The translations under genes were made by a program, and so were the position numbers. Positions 1 to 8,445 of a DNA stretch of 64,000 nt are shown one piece after another (position 1 is the stretch's first letter; each line of letters begins with the position of its first letter). The notes below the pieces were generated by a model. It was not told the DNA's origin. It ran no database searches and saw only the letters and a program-made list of their open reading frames with translations. This DNA comes from Paenibacillus roseus (GTDB taxonomy: Bacteria; Bacillota; Bacilli; Paenibacillales; Paenibacillaceae), in assembly GCF_016424485.1 (NCBI RefSeq), contig NZ_JAELUP010000065.1, positions 209,227 through 273,226 of the forward strand. Reading direction: 5' to 3'.

Positions 1-658
1 AGACGCCAGCTTCATCAGATTGGGACAAAATTTCCAGGTCGGAAATCGCCTCAATATCCTCGCGCTTGAATTCGGTATGGCGCGACTGCGGCGCGTAGAA
101 CAACTCGTCAAAGCCTCGCAGCAACTTCACATTCTGCTTCTCAACCGTGTGTGGATAGACGCCGAAGATTTTCTCATCCAGCTCATGCTTTGGAACCCCG
201 TAATGGTGATAGAGCCCTGCCTGCGCCGCCCAGCAAATATGGAAGGTAGAGGTTACATTCCGTACGCTCCAGCTCATAATTTTCTGCAGTTCTTCCCAGT
301 AATTTACGTCTTCGAAAGGAAGCTGTTCTACTGGGGCTCCGGTAATAATAAGTCCATCATACCGCTTGTGTTCAATTTCATCAAAAGTCGTGTAGAACAT
401 ATCCAAATGCTCGGCAGACGTATTTTTGGACACATGGGTTTTCGGATGAATGAATGTGACCTCAACCTGCAACGGGGTATTGCTGATCAGACGCAGCAGT
501 TGCGTTTCTGTCGTCTCCTTCGTTGGCATCAGATTCAAAATGGCAATTTGCAGTGGACGGATATCCTGTTGATAAGCCACGCTTTCGTCCATGACGAATA
601 TGTTCTCGTTATTCAACACTTCCTTTGCAGGAAGGCCGTCCGGTATTTTAATCGGCAT
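1..658 (-). CDS. metA: homoserine O-acetyltransferase MetA (3' end missing)
   Basis: The first 219 codons of MetA are visible; the rest lies beyond the left edge (the family is about 305 residues). MetA acylates homoserine in the first committed step of methionine synthesis. The nucleophile Cys142 is in the [10 protein letters not shown] context. Residue 111 is Glu (GAPVEQL), the residue reported in Bacillus MetA to favour acetyl-CoA; Gly at this place favours succinyl-CoA. I therefore call it an acetyltransferase despite the name often given to the family. The ATG at 656-658 is preceded by a GAGGGAG ribosome binding site. The gene is read from a promoter and SAM-I riboswitch just upstream, so methionine starvation should induce it. 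Confidence 0.95.
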   Translation of the reverse strand, partial: MPIKIPDGLPAKEVLNNENIFVMDESVAYQQDIRPLQIAILNLMPTKETTETQLLRLISNTPLQVEVTFIHPKTHVSKNTSAEHLDMFYTTFDEIEHKRYDGLIITGAPVEQLPFEDVNYWEELQKIMSWSVRNVTSTFHICWAAQAGLYHHYGVPKHELDEKIFGVYPHTVEKQNVKLLRGFDELFYAPQSRHTEFKREDIEAISDLEILSQSDEAGV

Positions 659-689
659 ATGCTTCACTCCCTCGTCATGCGTAATCATG

Positions 690-722
690 TAAAAAGCCCC
701 TTCTCCAAAATGAGAAAGGGTC
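690..722 (-). terminator. riboswitch-controlled terminator upstream of metA
   Basis: On the minus strand a CCCTTTCTC / GGAGAAGGGG hairpin is followed by five T residues. It lies between the SAM aptamer and the metA ribosome binding site, where the expression platform of an S-box leader is expected. Confidence 0.85.
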
Positions 723-740
723 GTATGGTTGTCGTCATGC

Positions 741-851
741 GCCTCTCTCATCTCTCAGAAACATCAAAATGTCTCCGCAAGAATTAGCACCGTGCTTTAT
801 GCCGGTTGCCGGGCTTCATCGGGCTGGTCCCTCCGCCTGCTCTTGATAAGA
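741..851 (-). promoter_or_regulatory. SAM-I (S-box) riboswitch aptamer
   Basis: Read on the minus strand, the S-box landmarks occur in order: CTTATCAAGAG, CGGAGGGA, GATGAAGCCCGGCAACC, GGTGCTAATTC and CTGAGAGATGAGAG. The first and last form the closing helix P1. S-adenosylmethionine binding is expected to favour the terminator at 690-722 and switch metA off. The motif order and the methionine gene downstream make this close to certain. Confidence 0.96.
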
Positions 852-904
852 AAAATGCCTACTATTCAATTTTTTATACTGCTTTTCTTATACTGCTAAA
901 CATT

Positions 905-933
905 ACTTTATCCTATTCAGGAATACTCGTCAA
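905..933 (-). promoter_or_regulatory. promoter for the metA leader
   Basis: The minus strand reads TTGACG (928-933), a 17-nt spacer and TAAAGT (905-910). This is a SigA-like promoter at a suitable distance upstream of the riboswitch. Confidence 0.6.
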
Positions 934-1029
934 GAACCGTCTGCTGGTTTTTGCAAAATTGCGCGAACCCCCCTGCACATAAGCTTCATCTGGGCATAAG
1001 ATAGTACTAGGAAAACCTAGTATTTAGGC

Positions 1030-1059
1030 TTGAATGTCAAGCAATGATGGGAGTATACT
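1030..1059 (+). promoter_or_regulatory. promoter upstream of corA
   Basis: TTGAAT at 1030-1035, an 18-nt spacer and TATACT at 1054-1059. Transcription would begin near 1066 and produce a leader of about 225 nt before corA. Confidence 0.65.
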
Positions 1060-1065
1060 AGACAA

Positions 1066-1282
1066 GGATTATAAATGAAAGAGGTGCTTGATTCGCATGG
1101 AAAGCGACGGACCGAGGCCCAGGTACAGTAACAATTTTATAACCGGTACGAAACAGCTGCCTGGAATTCTGCGGTCGCCTGCGCCTGTACTCTCTTTTCC
1201 AATGTGAGTGCCACGGACCGCGATTTCACTGTGCGCTGATTTCGTACTGCTGCAAATCATGTAGCAAGAAAGAAGCGAAGGA
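1066..1282 (+). promoter_or_regulatory. structured 5' leader of corA (unassigned)
   Basis: The long leader contains GACCG...CCAGG near 1109-1122, which can pair with CCTGG...CGGTC near 1159-1175. Other short complementary pieces, such as GTACAG and CTGTAC, are present. I could not match it to the M-box Mg2+ sensor or the ydaO element. Structure is seen; a regulatory role is inferred from its length and position. Confidence 0.35.
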
Positions 1283-1291
1283 GTGAGATCC

Positions 1292-2227
1292 GTGAAAATC
1301 CGTCTGGTGCACAATGGCGTATTTGAAATTATCGATCAAATTGAGGAGGCCGTGAAGCCGCCGGAACAAGGCTTTTATTGGATTGACGCGGACGTCGAAG
1401 ATCTGGTTGTGCTCCAGCCGCTATTTGGCATGCATGATCTGGCCGTTGAAGACTGTATGCATGACGAGGAGCAGCGTCCGAAAATTGAAATCCATGAAAG
1501 CCATTATTTTATTGTGATGAACAGTATCCGCTTCGATGATGAGGAAATTTTTCTGCGTGCGCTGAACATTTTCCTTGGGAGACATTACATCATTACCGTA
1601 ACGAAGCAAAGAATCAATGAACTGCGCTCCCTCAAGCCGATCCTGCTGGAGCAGGAGGTCGACCGTCCTGACTATTTTTTATATCATTTTATGGACCTTG
1701 TCGTCGACAACTATTTCCTGGTCAGCGACCGGATTGAGGCCCGCATCGAGAAGCTGGAAGAAGATATATTGATGAACACCAAGAAGACGCATTTGAATGA
1801 AATTATCGGTTTGCGAAGCGAAATTCTATGGCTCAAAAAAGTGCTCGGGCCGCAGAAGGAAGTTATTGCGGCCTTGAATAAGAAGGAATTGAAGCTCATT
1901 GATGTGAAGCTGCAAAAGTATTTTGGCGATATCTTCGAGAATACCGTCAAGATCAGCGAGACCTTTGAGACGTATCGCGATTTGATGGGCAACTTGCGCG
2001 AAGCATATCAATCCTCGATCGCCAGCCGCGCGAACGAGATCATGCGTGTCTTTACCGCGCTCACAACAATATTTATGCCATTAACGTTCATTACTGGCAT
2101 CTACGGAATGAACTTCGATTACATCCCGGGATTGCATTTTTACGGAGCTTCATACATTTTGCTTGGCTTCATGCTGCTGGTGGGACTAGGGATGTTTTTT
2201 ATTTTTCGTAAAAAGGATTGGCTTTAA
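1292..2227 (+). CDS. corA: CorA family magnesium/divalent-cation transporter
   Basis: A 311-residue CorA channel subunit that should import Mg2+ as a membrane pentamer. A long cytoplasmic N-terminal domain rich in helix is followed by two C-terminal membrane segments. The signature IYGMNF just after the first segment is the selectivity-filter motif. The C-terminus ends in a basic RKKDWL tail, as in the family. An upstream in-frame GTG at 1283 overlaps the AAGGAG ribosome binding site (1278-1283), so the GTG at 1292, eight bases further on, is the likelier start. The gene stands alone between its own promoter and a strong terminator. Confidence 0.92.
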   Translation: MKIRLVHNGVFEIIDQIEEAVKPPEQGFYWIDADVEDLVVLQPLFGMHDLAVEDCMHDEEQRPKIEIHESHYFIVMNSIRFDDEEIFLRALNIFLGRHYIITVTKQRINELRSLKPILLEQEVDRPDYFLYHFMDLVVDNYFLVSDRIEARIEKLEEDILMNTKKTHLNEIIGLRSEILWLKKVLGPQKEVIAALNKKELKLIDVKLQKYFGDIFENTVKISETFETYRDLMGNLREAYQSSIASRANEIMRVFTALTTIFMPLTFITGIYGMNFDYIPGLHFYGASYILLGFMLLVGLGMFFIFRKKDWL

Positions 2228-2256
2228 GCCAATCCTCAATGACTTCAATATTAAAT

Positions 2257-2297
2257 AAAAGGAACCGAAGGCCTTCCGCTTTTGGTTCCTTTTGTTT
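2257..2297 (+). terminator. terminator of corA
   Basis: An AAAGGAACCGAAGG / CCGCTTTTGGTTCCTTTT hairpin followed by a T-rich tract, 30 bases after the corA stop. A second small hairpin overlaps the stop codon itself. Confidence 0.8.
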
Positions 2298-2347
2298 ATA
2301 TAAAGTCGGTTCTGATCCGATGTGAAAATTTTTGGTCTGGCCCTACT

Positions 2348-2376
2348 TTGCTGTAACGGGGGCTTTATCCTATAAT
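2348..2376 (+). promoter_or_regulatory. promoter for the LysR regulator and PHP gene
   Basis: TTGCTG (2348-2353), a 17-nt spacer and a consensus TATAAT (2371-2376), about 60 bases before the start codon at 2436. Confidence 0.75.
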
Positions 2377-2435
2377 AGATAGTACTAACCTTCGATGTAC
2401 GTCGGTAATCATACTAAATCACCGGGAGGAGTTTA

Positions 2436-3338
2436 ATGAATATTAGTCAGCTTGAAACGCTGCTTGCCATTTCCAAAACGATGAGTTTTCGGAAAGCGGG
2501 CGAGCTGCTTAATTTGACGCAACCTGCCGTTTCAGCCCAAATCAAAAGCCTCGAGGATGAATTTAAAACCGTATTGATTGACCGCAGCCAGCCCGTTACA
2601 CTAACTGACCGGGGACAAGTCTTTCTTGAACATGCCGAGCGCATATTAAATGTGGTAGAAGAACTGAAGCAGAAGCTCTATGATCTTAATCAGACACCGC
2701 AAGGACATATTGTACTCGGTACGACCACTTCAATAGCTATCCAAATCCTGCCCCGGGTACTTTCATACTTTCAGGATCAATTCCCGCTCATCAAAACCAC
2801 GATACAATCCATGCCCTCTTCCCATGTTATCAACAGTGTCGAGAAAGGAACCGTGGATATCGGTATTACCTATTTATCAGAACGCAATCCCAATATCGAA
2901 ACATCCATTCTTTATTATGATACCTATGAGCTTGTTGTTTCCCCGGATCATCCTCTCAGTGCCTTAAAACATACAACTGTGGACAAGCTAAAGGATGTCC
3001 CCTTCATCATGCTGTCACTGGATACTTTTGGCAGACGGTTCATTGACAAAATGTTCCGCGAGTACGGGATTGAACCCAACATTGTGATGGAACTGCCCAG
3101 CAGCGAGGAAGTGAAACGTATGGTTGAACTGAATCTGGGCGTTGCTATTGTATCCAAGCTTTCCATTGGCAGCGAACTTCAATTGGGGACACTGAAAATG
3201 ATCAAAGTCAATGAGCTTGAGCTGACCCACCCGGTTGGTGTTGCTTATAAATCCGGGCGCTATCTGAGCTCCGCCATGCATCAATTTTTGAGCGATTTGA
3301 AAGGCATGCCGGAGAATCAGTTTATCGGCAGCGAGTAA
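2436..3338 (+). CDS. LysR family transcriptional regulator
   Basis: A 300-residue LysR-type regulator of normal length. The winged helix-turn-helix spans about residues 1-60, with the typical LNLTQPAVSAQIKSLE recognition segment. A linker helix and a two-lobed periplasmic-binding-like effector domain (about 90-290) follow. GGGAGGA lies six bases before the ATG. It begins 60 bases after a strong promoter and is followed after 25 bases by a PHP-domain gene, so the two are probably co-transcribed. The effector and target cannot be told from the sequence. No divergent gene is present, so the usual LysR target arrangement is absent. Confidence 0.9.
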   Translation: MNISQLETLLAISKTMSFRKAGELLNLTQPAVSAQIKSLEDEFKTVLIDRSQPVTLTDRGQVFLEHAERILNVVEELKQKLYDLNQTPQGHIVLGTTTSIAIQILPRVLSYFQDQFPLIKTTIQSMPSSHVINSVEKGTVDIGITYLSERNPNIETSILYYDTYELVVSPDHPLSALKHTTVDKLKDVPFIMLSLDTFGRRFIDKMFREYGIEPNIVMELPSSEEVKRMVELNLGVAIVSKLSIGSELQLGTLKMIKVNELELTHPVGVAYKSGRYLSSAMHQFLSDLKGMPENQFIGSE

Positions 3339-3363
3339 TTGTACAGGAGGCGTACCTACCGTC

Positions 3364-4173
3364 ATGAAATTTGACTTGCATACCCATCACGAGCGCTGCG
3401 GACATGCCGATGGCGTCATTGAGGATTATATCCAAAGCGCAATTAAGGCGGGATTTCAAGTTGTGGGCATTTCCGACCACTCCCCTTATTTTTCCAGCGA
3501 TAAGGACCAGCCCCAGCCCAAAATTGCAATGGCCCGCAGCGAGTTTCCGAATTACATACGTCAGGTGCTTGAATTAAAAGCTAAATATGAAGGTAAAATC
3601 GAAGTGCTGCTTGGTGTCGAATCTGACTTTTACCCGGATTTGTGGCAGATCTACAAGGCGGAGTATGATAAGTACCCGATGGATTACATCATCGGCTCCG
3701 TCCATCAGACAAGGGGGATCAGCATCTTCAACCGGAACCGCTGGAAGAAGCTGAACACCAAGGAGCAGATTAAGGAGAAAGAGCACTATTATGAGCTTAT
3801 TGCCCAGTCAGCTCGCTGCGGCTTGTTCCAGTCGCTCGGTCATATCGATGCAATGAAAGGCTATTACCCTGCGTTCTCCGACATTCCAGCCGCTGCTGCT
3901 ATAGATAAGACGCTTCAGGTCATTGCAGGCGAAGGAGTTGCCATTGAGATCAACACCTCCGGCAAAACCAAAGATGTCGGCGGCTGGTATCCATCCGATG
4001 AAATTTTGGAGAGGGCGCTCCACTTTGGGGTTTCCGTAACCTTCGGCTCCGACGCTCACAAGCCGTCCCGAATCGGAGACGACTTTGAACTCGTAAGCAA
4101 AAGGCTGAAGGAAATCGGCTTTACAAGCTGGGTCTTCTTCCGGCAAAAGAAGCCGGTAATTGTTCCGCTATAG
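3364..4173 (+). CDS. PHP-domain histidinol-phosphatase (HisJ/HisK-like)
   Basis: This 269-residue protein is a complete PHP-domain metallo-phosphoesterase of the HisJ/HisK type, which dephosphorylates histidinol phosphate. The metal-binding signature is clear: HTHHERCGHADG near the N-terminus, GISDHSPYF, an internal GVESDF, GSVHQT, the GHID loop and the C-terminal FGSDAHKP. No other histidine-biosynthesis gene is in the window, so a different phosphate-ester substrate remains possible. The AGGAGG box is 13 bases before the ATG, longer than usual, but no better start is visible. Confidence 0.82.
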   Translation: MKFDLHTHHERCGHADGVIEDYIQSAIKAGFQVVGISDHSPYFSSDKDQPQPKIAMARSEFPNYIRQVLELKAKYEGKIEVLLGVESDFYPDLWQIYKAEYDKYPMDYIIGSVHQTRGISIFNRNRWKKLNTKEQIKEKEHYYELIAQSARCGLFQSLGHIDAMKGYYPAFSDIPAAAAIDKTLQVIAGEGVAIEINTSGKTKDVGGWYPSDEILERALHFGVSVTFGSDAHKPSRIGDDFELVSKRLKEIGFTSWVFFRQKKPVIVPL

Positions 4174-4354
4174 GATGGATGAGGTTTTATCGGGTCGATG
4201 TACAAAAAAAGTGGACCCGCTTATAGGCAGGTCCCAAAACATTCTATATTAAAAAAGGGGGTCTTGTTAATTATAATAGCCCACGAATGTAAACGAATGA
4301 TAACAGAACCATTTCATTTGTGTAACAAATTTGGCTCAACCTTAAAATCAGTGC

Positions 4355-4387
4355 TTGACAAACAGGAGAAAGCAGCTCAATATTAAC
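4355..4387 (+). promoter_or_regulatory. possible promoter for the EamA permease
   Basis: A consensus TTGACA (4355-4360) is followed after 17 nt by CAATAT. This TTG also opens the reading frame, so using it as a start codon is unlikely. The rest of 4174-4354 shows only a weak GGACC/GGTCC hairpin near 4212. Confidence 0.4.
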
Positions 4388-4414
4388 GATTTCAATCAAA
4401 GGATGAAGAATCAC

Positions 4415-5305
4415 ATGTGGCTTTTTATTGCCATTGGCAGTGCGGTCCTGTTCGGCCTCGCCGGCCTGGGGATGAAAGTATCCCAGATGAAGCAAGGGTC
4501 GGTCCATATGCTGCTGCTCGGCTTATACATAACAGGCACGCTTGGTTTTGCCGCTCATTCCATTTACCTGGACACGGACTGGAATGTGATGCTTGATTGG
4601 AAGTATTGGGTCGCAGGAGCGGTCATCGGAGCAGGTTCTGCGTGGGGCAACGCCATTTTTATGAAGGCGCTGGATTACGGTCCGGCTGCGCTAACTTCAC
4701 CGCTTACGAATGTGAACATTGTACTCGTCGTGCTTATGAGTACTCTTTTCTATAAGGAAACACTTGCTATAACCGAAGGGCTCGCGATTGCACTGCTGCT
4801 GTTCTCGGTTGTAATCATTTCGGCACGACGTCAAGAACCGCTCTCTGCACCGGAAAAGAAATGGTTTGTCTACATCGCCGCAGCCATCATCCTGTTCGCT
4901 TTCCGCAACGGCGGTCTGAAAGTGACAGAGGAACTCGCTATGGCAAATTCCGCTGTATTATTTATCGCCTATCTGCTGTCCATCATCTGGTTCTTCCCGC
5001 CAGCCCTTAAGGAGTGGTCGGAGCAGCGCACACTGACCTCCGCTCAAAGCCAACTGGAAGGAGCCCGCAAGCTACGCACAGGAGTGGTCTGGGGATTGCT
5101 CTCCGGTCTTTTCTCCTATGGCGGACTGCAACTATATGCGGTGGCGCTGGAGACCGGAAAAGCAAACCTGGCTGCTCCAATCTTCGCCACCAATAGCCTG
5201 GTTGTCGCGTTCGGAGCAATCCTGCTGTTCCGCGAGCGTCTGACGCCTTTGCAAGTGTTCTCGCTAGTGTGTACCATGGGCGGACTCGTCATGATCCGAC
5301 TTTAG
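4415..5305 (+). CDS. EamA/DMT superfamily permease
   Basis: An integral membrane protein of about 296 residues with ten predicted hydrophobic segments arranged as two homologous halves, as in drug/metabolite transporters of the EamA family. The halves carry the usual patterns: GAGSAWGNAIFMKALDYGP in the first and GLLSGLFSYGGLQLYAVAL in the second. The substrate is unknown. The start is uncertain: ATG at 4415 has AAAGGA 11 bases upstream, while ATG at 4403 has no spaced ribosome binding site. A GC-rich hairpin follows the stop. Confidence 0.8.
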   Translation: MWLFIAIGSAVLFGLAGLGMKVSQMKQGSVHMLLLGLYITGTLGFAAHSIYLDTDWNVMLDWKYWVAGAVIGAGSAWGNAIFMKALDYGPAALTSPLTNVNIVLVVLMSTLFYKETLAITEGLAIALLLFSVVIISARRQEPLSAPEKKWFVYIAAAIILFAFRNGGLKVTEELAMANSAVLFIAYLLSIIWFFPPALKEWSEQRTLTSAQSQLEGARKLRTGVVWGLLSGLFSYGGLQLYAVALETGKANLAAPIFATNSLVVAFGAILLFRERLTPLQVFSLVCTMGGLVMIRL

Positions 5306-5351
5306 TTGAATCTCAATGATTGTATCGGCATTCTTGAACGGATATCATAAC

Positions 5352-5385
5352 ATCGCCCCGGCTGACTCATTCCAGCCGGGGCGAT
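5352..5385. terminator. bidirectional terminator between convergent genes
   Basis: The 13-bp perfect arms ATCGCCCCGGCTG / CAGCCGGGGCGAT with an 8-nt loop separate the EamA gene (+) from the FecCD genes (-). T-tracts are weak on both sides, but the stem is very stable. Confidence 0.75.
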
Positions 5386-5390
5386 TTCGA

Positions 5391-6416
5391 TTAACGAGCG
5401 CGAGCAAGCAAGTACAGGAAATATGGAGCGCCGATTACAGCGACCACAATCCCTGTAGCAATCTCGGAAGGCGAACTGATCGTTCTGCCAATTGTATCGG
5501 CAACAATAACTAGCAGACCTCCGACAAGAGCGGATGCTGGCAATGCATACTGGTACTGCGGACCTACCAGCCTTCTGGCCAGATGGGGAGCAACCAGGCC
5601 GACAAAGCCTATTCCTCCGCCTACAGCTACACTGCTCGCAGCAAGGCCTACAGCGGCAGCAAGCAACAGAAGACGCTGTCTCTCCACCGGCGCTCCCAAG
5701 CCAGTCGCCGTCTGTTCACCGAGCGTCAGAATGTTCATTACCTTCGCTTTGGAGAAAGCAAACGGGATCAGAACGATAAACCATGGCAGCAGCGCGAGAA
5801 CAAACTTCCATGTCGTCCCCCAGATAGTGCCGGCAAGCCAGACTTGGACGAATTGGAATTGGTTCGGGTCCAACAAAATCGTCAAGACGATCATAGCCGC
5901 TGAAATCCCTGCCGCAACCCCGATCCCGACGAGCAGCATACGAGTTGGCGATAGCCCTTGATGACGTTTATAAGCAAGCAAATAGATGAGCAAAGCAGTA
6001 AGCGCTGCTCCAATAAAGGCGAGGAACGGCATCAAAAATGGTGAAGCTGCTGTTTTAACCGGAAAAAACGAAACATACAGCACAACAGCCAGACCGGCTC
6101 CGGCATTTATTCCAAGAATCCCCGGATCAGCCAGTGCATTGCGCGTTATCCCCTGCATAATACAGCCGGACACAGCAAAACAAGCGCCAATTAAAATGGC
6201 AATCACGATCCGCGGCAAACGGAATTCGAATAATACCAACGATTGCCTGGCATCCCCGAAACCGAACAACGTCTTGATAACTTGAAGCGGTCCCAGCTTG
6301 ATTTCACCTGAATTCATGGAAATGATAAACACCACTAAAATTAGCAGACCAAGTATCCCCATAACCAGCGCAGCCCTTCTGGCACGCGCTTTATCTGCGC
6401 TATGTATGGAATCCAT
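5391..6416 (-). CDS. FecCD family iron-siderophore ABC permease (second gene)
   Basis: A 341-residue polytopic membrane protein of the BtuC/FecCD fold, which forms half of the channel of an iron(III)-siderophore importer. Visible hallmarks are RLPRIVIAILIGACFAVSGCIMQGITRNALADPGILG near the N-terminus and GFVGLVAPHLARRLVG in the C-terminal half, where the ATPase-docking region lies. Its ATG follows directly on the stop codon of the first permease gene, with GGAGGGAG inside that gene, so the two are translationally coupled. No binding protein or ATPase gene is adjacent. These must be supplied from elsewhere. Confidence 0.93.
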   Translation of the reverse strand: MDSIHSADKARARRAALVMGILGLLILVVFIISMNSGEIKLGPLQVIKTLFGFGDARQSLVLFEFRLPRIVIAILIGACFAVSGCIMQGITRNALADPGILGINAGAGLAVVLYVSFFPVKTAASPFLMPFLAFIGAALTALLIYLLAYKRHQGLSPTRMLLVGIGVAAGISAAMIVLTILLDPNQFQFVQVWLAGTIWGTTWKFVLALLPWFIVLIPFAFSKAKVMNILTLGEQTATGLGAPVERQRLLLLAAAVGLAASSVAVGGGIGFVGLVAPHLARRLVGPQYQYALPASALVGGLLVIVADTIGRTISSPSEIATGIVVAVIGAPYFLYLLARAR

Positions 6417-7457
6417 CTACATCTCCCTCCTTTGTTGCCTGGCAAGATAGAGGAAGAATGGAACGCCAATCACTGCAATTAATGCGCCTACCGGCGTTTC
6501 ATACGGCGGATGAACCAATCTTCCCGCCAAATCCGCCAGCAGCATCAGCAATCCCCCAAGCACAGCAGAGCACGGAATAATCCACCGATAATCCACCCCG
6601 ACCAGAAAGCGGGTCAAATGCGGAATGATCAAACCTACAAAGCCGATAGAGCCAACTAAAGCCACAGATGCTCCGGCAAGCACAAATACAACCACCATCC
6701 CGATAATTTTGACAACCCCGGTGCGCTGTCCCAGACCTGTTGCGATCTCCTCCCCGAGGCTGAGCAGAGTAATCGAGCGAGAAAGGGCCATGGCAACCGC
6801 AAGCGCCCCAAACACCCAAGGCAAAATGAGCTTCACATGCTCCCACTTGACTCCGGCAACACCGCCTGCGTAGAAGAACGCCAAGTCTTGTCCGATACGG
6901 AAATGAATCGAAATTCCTTCTCCCAGCGCGGATAGCAGCGCACTGACTGCTGCACCGGCCAGTGCAAGCCTCACCGGACTTAAACCTCCGCGCGACAGCG
7001 AGCTGATTCCGAATACAAGTCCGGCCCCAAGCGCGGCGCCGCCAAAGGAAAACAGCATCAACGCAGTAAACGAAAGGCCTTTCATGAAGGCAAAACAGAT
7101 GACAATGACAAAAGCTGCGCCTGAGTTAATTCCAAGCAAGCCGGAATCGGCTAACGGGTTGCGCGTCATTCCCTGCATAATGGCGCCTGACACTGCAAAG
7201 CCTGCGCCTACCAATGTAGCCGCTGCTGCACGAGGCATACGCAGCTCTCGAATAATCTGATGTTGCGTCAGATCGGGGTTGAATCTGAATACAGCTTCCC
7301 AAACCGTTGCCAGATGAATATCAGCCGCTCCGAACGATATGGACGCTGCAATCCCTAACAATAGACCGGCAATCCCCATCATTAATATGAGAGAGGCTGC
7401 TACAGGTCTTGACTTGATGGGAGGCCTCGATGAAGATTTGTCTACTTGTATTGCCAT
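6417..7457 (-). CDS. FecCD family iron-siderophore ABC permease (first gene)
   Basis: A 346-residue BtuC/FecCD-fold permease, partner of the permease that follows. It shows the family pattern LRMPRAAAATLVGAGF, QGMTRNPLADSGLLGINSG and GFVGLIIPHLTRFLVG. I place the start at the ATG of MAIQVDKSS (7455-7457), preceded by AAGGTGG. An upstream in-frame start would add 18 residues that lack a ribosome binding site and would overlap the Fur-like box. The transcript starts near 7503 from a promoter flanked by two Fur-like boxes, which predicts induction under iron limitation. Confidence 0.93.
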   Translation of the reverse strand: MAIQVDKSSSRPPIKSRPVAASLILMMGIAGLLLGIAASISFGAADIHLATVWEAVFRFNPDLTQHQIIRELRMPRAAAATLVGAGFAVSGAIMQGMTRNPLADSGLLGINSGAAFVIVICFAFMKGLSFTALMLFSFGGAALGAGLVFGISSLSRGGLSPVRLALAGAAVSALLSALGEGISIHFRIGQDLAFFYAGGVAGVKWEHVKLILPWVFGALAVAMALSRSITLLSLGEEIATGLGQRTGVVKIIGMVVVFVLAGASVALVGSIGFVGLIIPHLTRFLVGVDYRWIIPCSAVLGGLLMLLADLAGRLVHPPYETPVGALIAVIGVPFFLYLARQQRREM

Positions 7458-7489
7458 GATGACCACCTTTACTAAATGACTGTTCCCTG

Positions 7490-7504
7490 CGATAATAATT
7501 CTCA
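7490..7504 (-). promoter_or_regulatory. Fur-box-like operator (downstream of -10)
   Basis: CGATAATAATTCTCA matches 13 of 15 positions of the 7-1-7 Fur consensus TGATAATNATTATCA, counting the free central base. It covers the predicted transcription start of the FecCD genes. Confidence 0.65.
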
Positions 7505-7509
7505 ATCTC

Positions 7510-7538
7510 ATTATATAGCAGAAAAATCAGACCGGCAA
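7510..7538 (-). promoter_or_regulatory. promoter of the FecCD permease genes
   Basis: The minus strand reads TTGCCG (7533-7538), a 17-nt spacer and TATAAT (7510-7515). Confidence 0.8.
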
Positions 7539-7542
7539 TCAC

Positions 7543-7557
7543 TGATAATCATTTTGA
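7543..7557. promoter_or_regulatory. Fur-box-like operator (upstream of -35)
   Basis: TGATAATCATTTTGA matches 13 of 15 positions of the Fur consensus (free central base counted) and lies four bases upstream of the -35 element. With the downstream box it brackets the promoter. Confidence 0.65.
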
Positions 7558-7561
7558 AAAT

Positions 7562-7594
7562 AAAAAGAAGCCGTACAACAGAGTTATACGGCTT
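7562..7594 (-). terminator. terminator of the sdhCAB operon
   Basis: On the minus strand the near-perfect stem AAGCCGTATAAC / GTTGTACGGCTT is followed by CTTTTTATTTT. It lies about 60 bases after the sdhB stop. Confidence 0.85.
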
Positions 7595-7652
7595 GTTCTA
7601 TTGCATTTGCATCAGTTGGTGGCAACAGCTTTGTGGCGCTGCCCAGTGTAGA

Positions 7653-8417
7653 TTACATGCCGAGCCATTTTTTGAACATCTGTTTTGTCGTATCTTTGTT
7701 GATCGCAGCAATAGACGTCGTCAGCGGAATTCCCTTTGGACAAGCGCGTACGCAGTTCTGCGAGTTGCCGCAGCCCTCGATGCCGCCATCGGACATCAGA
7801 GTCTCCAGACGCTCTTCCATATTCATCTCCCCTGTCGGATGCGCATTGAACAAGCGTACTTGGGAAATAGCAGCAGGACCAATAAAGGTATTGCGCTCGT
7901 TTACGTTCGGACATGCTTCCAGACAGACACCGCAAGTCATGCATTTGGAGAGCTCATATGCCCATTGGCGCTTAGCTTCCTTCATGCGCGGACCAGGGCC
8001 AAGATCATAGGTTCCATCGATTGGAATCCAGGCTTTAACACGCTTCAGGGCATTAAACATACGTTCACGGTTGATCACCAAGTCGCGAACAACAGGGAAC
8101 GTACTCATTGGCTCCAACCGGATAGGCTGCTCAAGCTTATCGATGAGTGCCGTACAAGCCTGTCTTGGCTTGCCGTTGATCACCATCGAGCATGCGCCGC
8201 AGACTTCTTCCAGACAGTTGGAATCCCAGCAGACCGGGGAAGTTTTATTGCCGTCGTCTTTAACAGGGTTACGCTGAATCTCCATGAGCGCGCTAATAAC
8301 GTTCATGTTCGGCCGGTAAGGAATTTCGAAGGTTTCCTTATAAGGCTGCGCGTCCGGTTTATCCTGCCGGGTAATTACAAACTTGATTGTTTTTTTCTCC
8401 ACAGTCGTTTCAGCCAT
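7653..8417 (-). CDS. sdhB: succinate dehydrogenase iron-sulfur subunit SdhB
   Basis: The 254-residue iron-sulfur subunit of complex II, which passes electrons from FAD to the membrane quinone. The N-terminal plant-type ferredoxin domain holds the [2Fe-2S] ligands (SNCLEEVCGACSMVINGKPRQAC). The C-terminal domain has two cysteine clusters, CMTCGVCLEACP and NCVRACPKGIP, for the [4Fe-4S] and [3Fe-4S] centres. It is the last gene of sdhCAB, 28 bases after sdhA, with AAGGAG before its ATG, and is followed by a strong terminator. Confidence 0.96.
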   Translation of the reverse strand: MAETTVEKKTIKFVITRQDKPDAQPYKETFEIPYRPNMNVISALMEIQRNPVKDDGNKTSPVCWDSNCLEEVCGACSMVINGKPRQACTALIDKLEQPIRLEPMSTFPVVRDLVINRERMFNALKRVKAWIPIDGTYDLGPGPRMKEAKRQWAYELSKCMTCGVCLEACPNVNERNTFIGPAAISQVRLFNAHPTGEMNMEERLETLMSDGGIEGCGNSQNCVRACPKGIPLTTSIAAINKDTTKQMFKKWLGM

Positions 8418-8445
8418 CTTCTTTCTCCTTCCTTAAGCTTCGCGC

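Noticed and set aside
20..787. A 255-codon open frame on the plus strand
   Set aside because: It lies antisense to metA and its riboswitch, has no ribosome binding site and no recognisable protein family.
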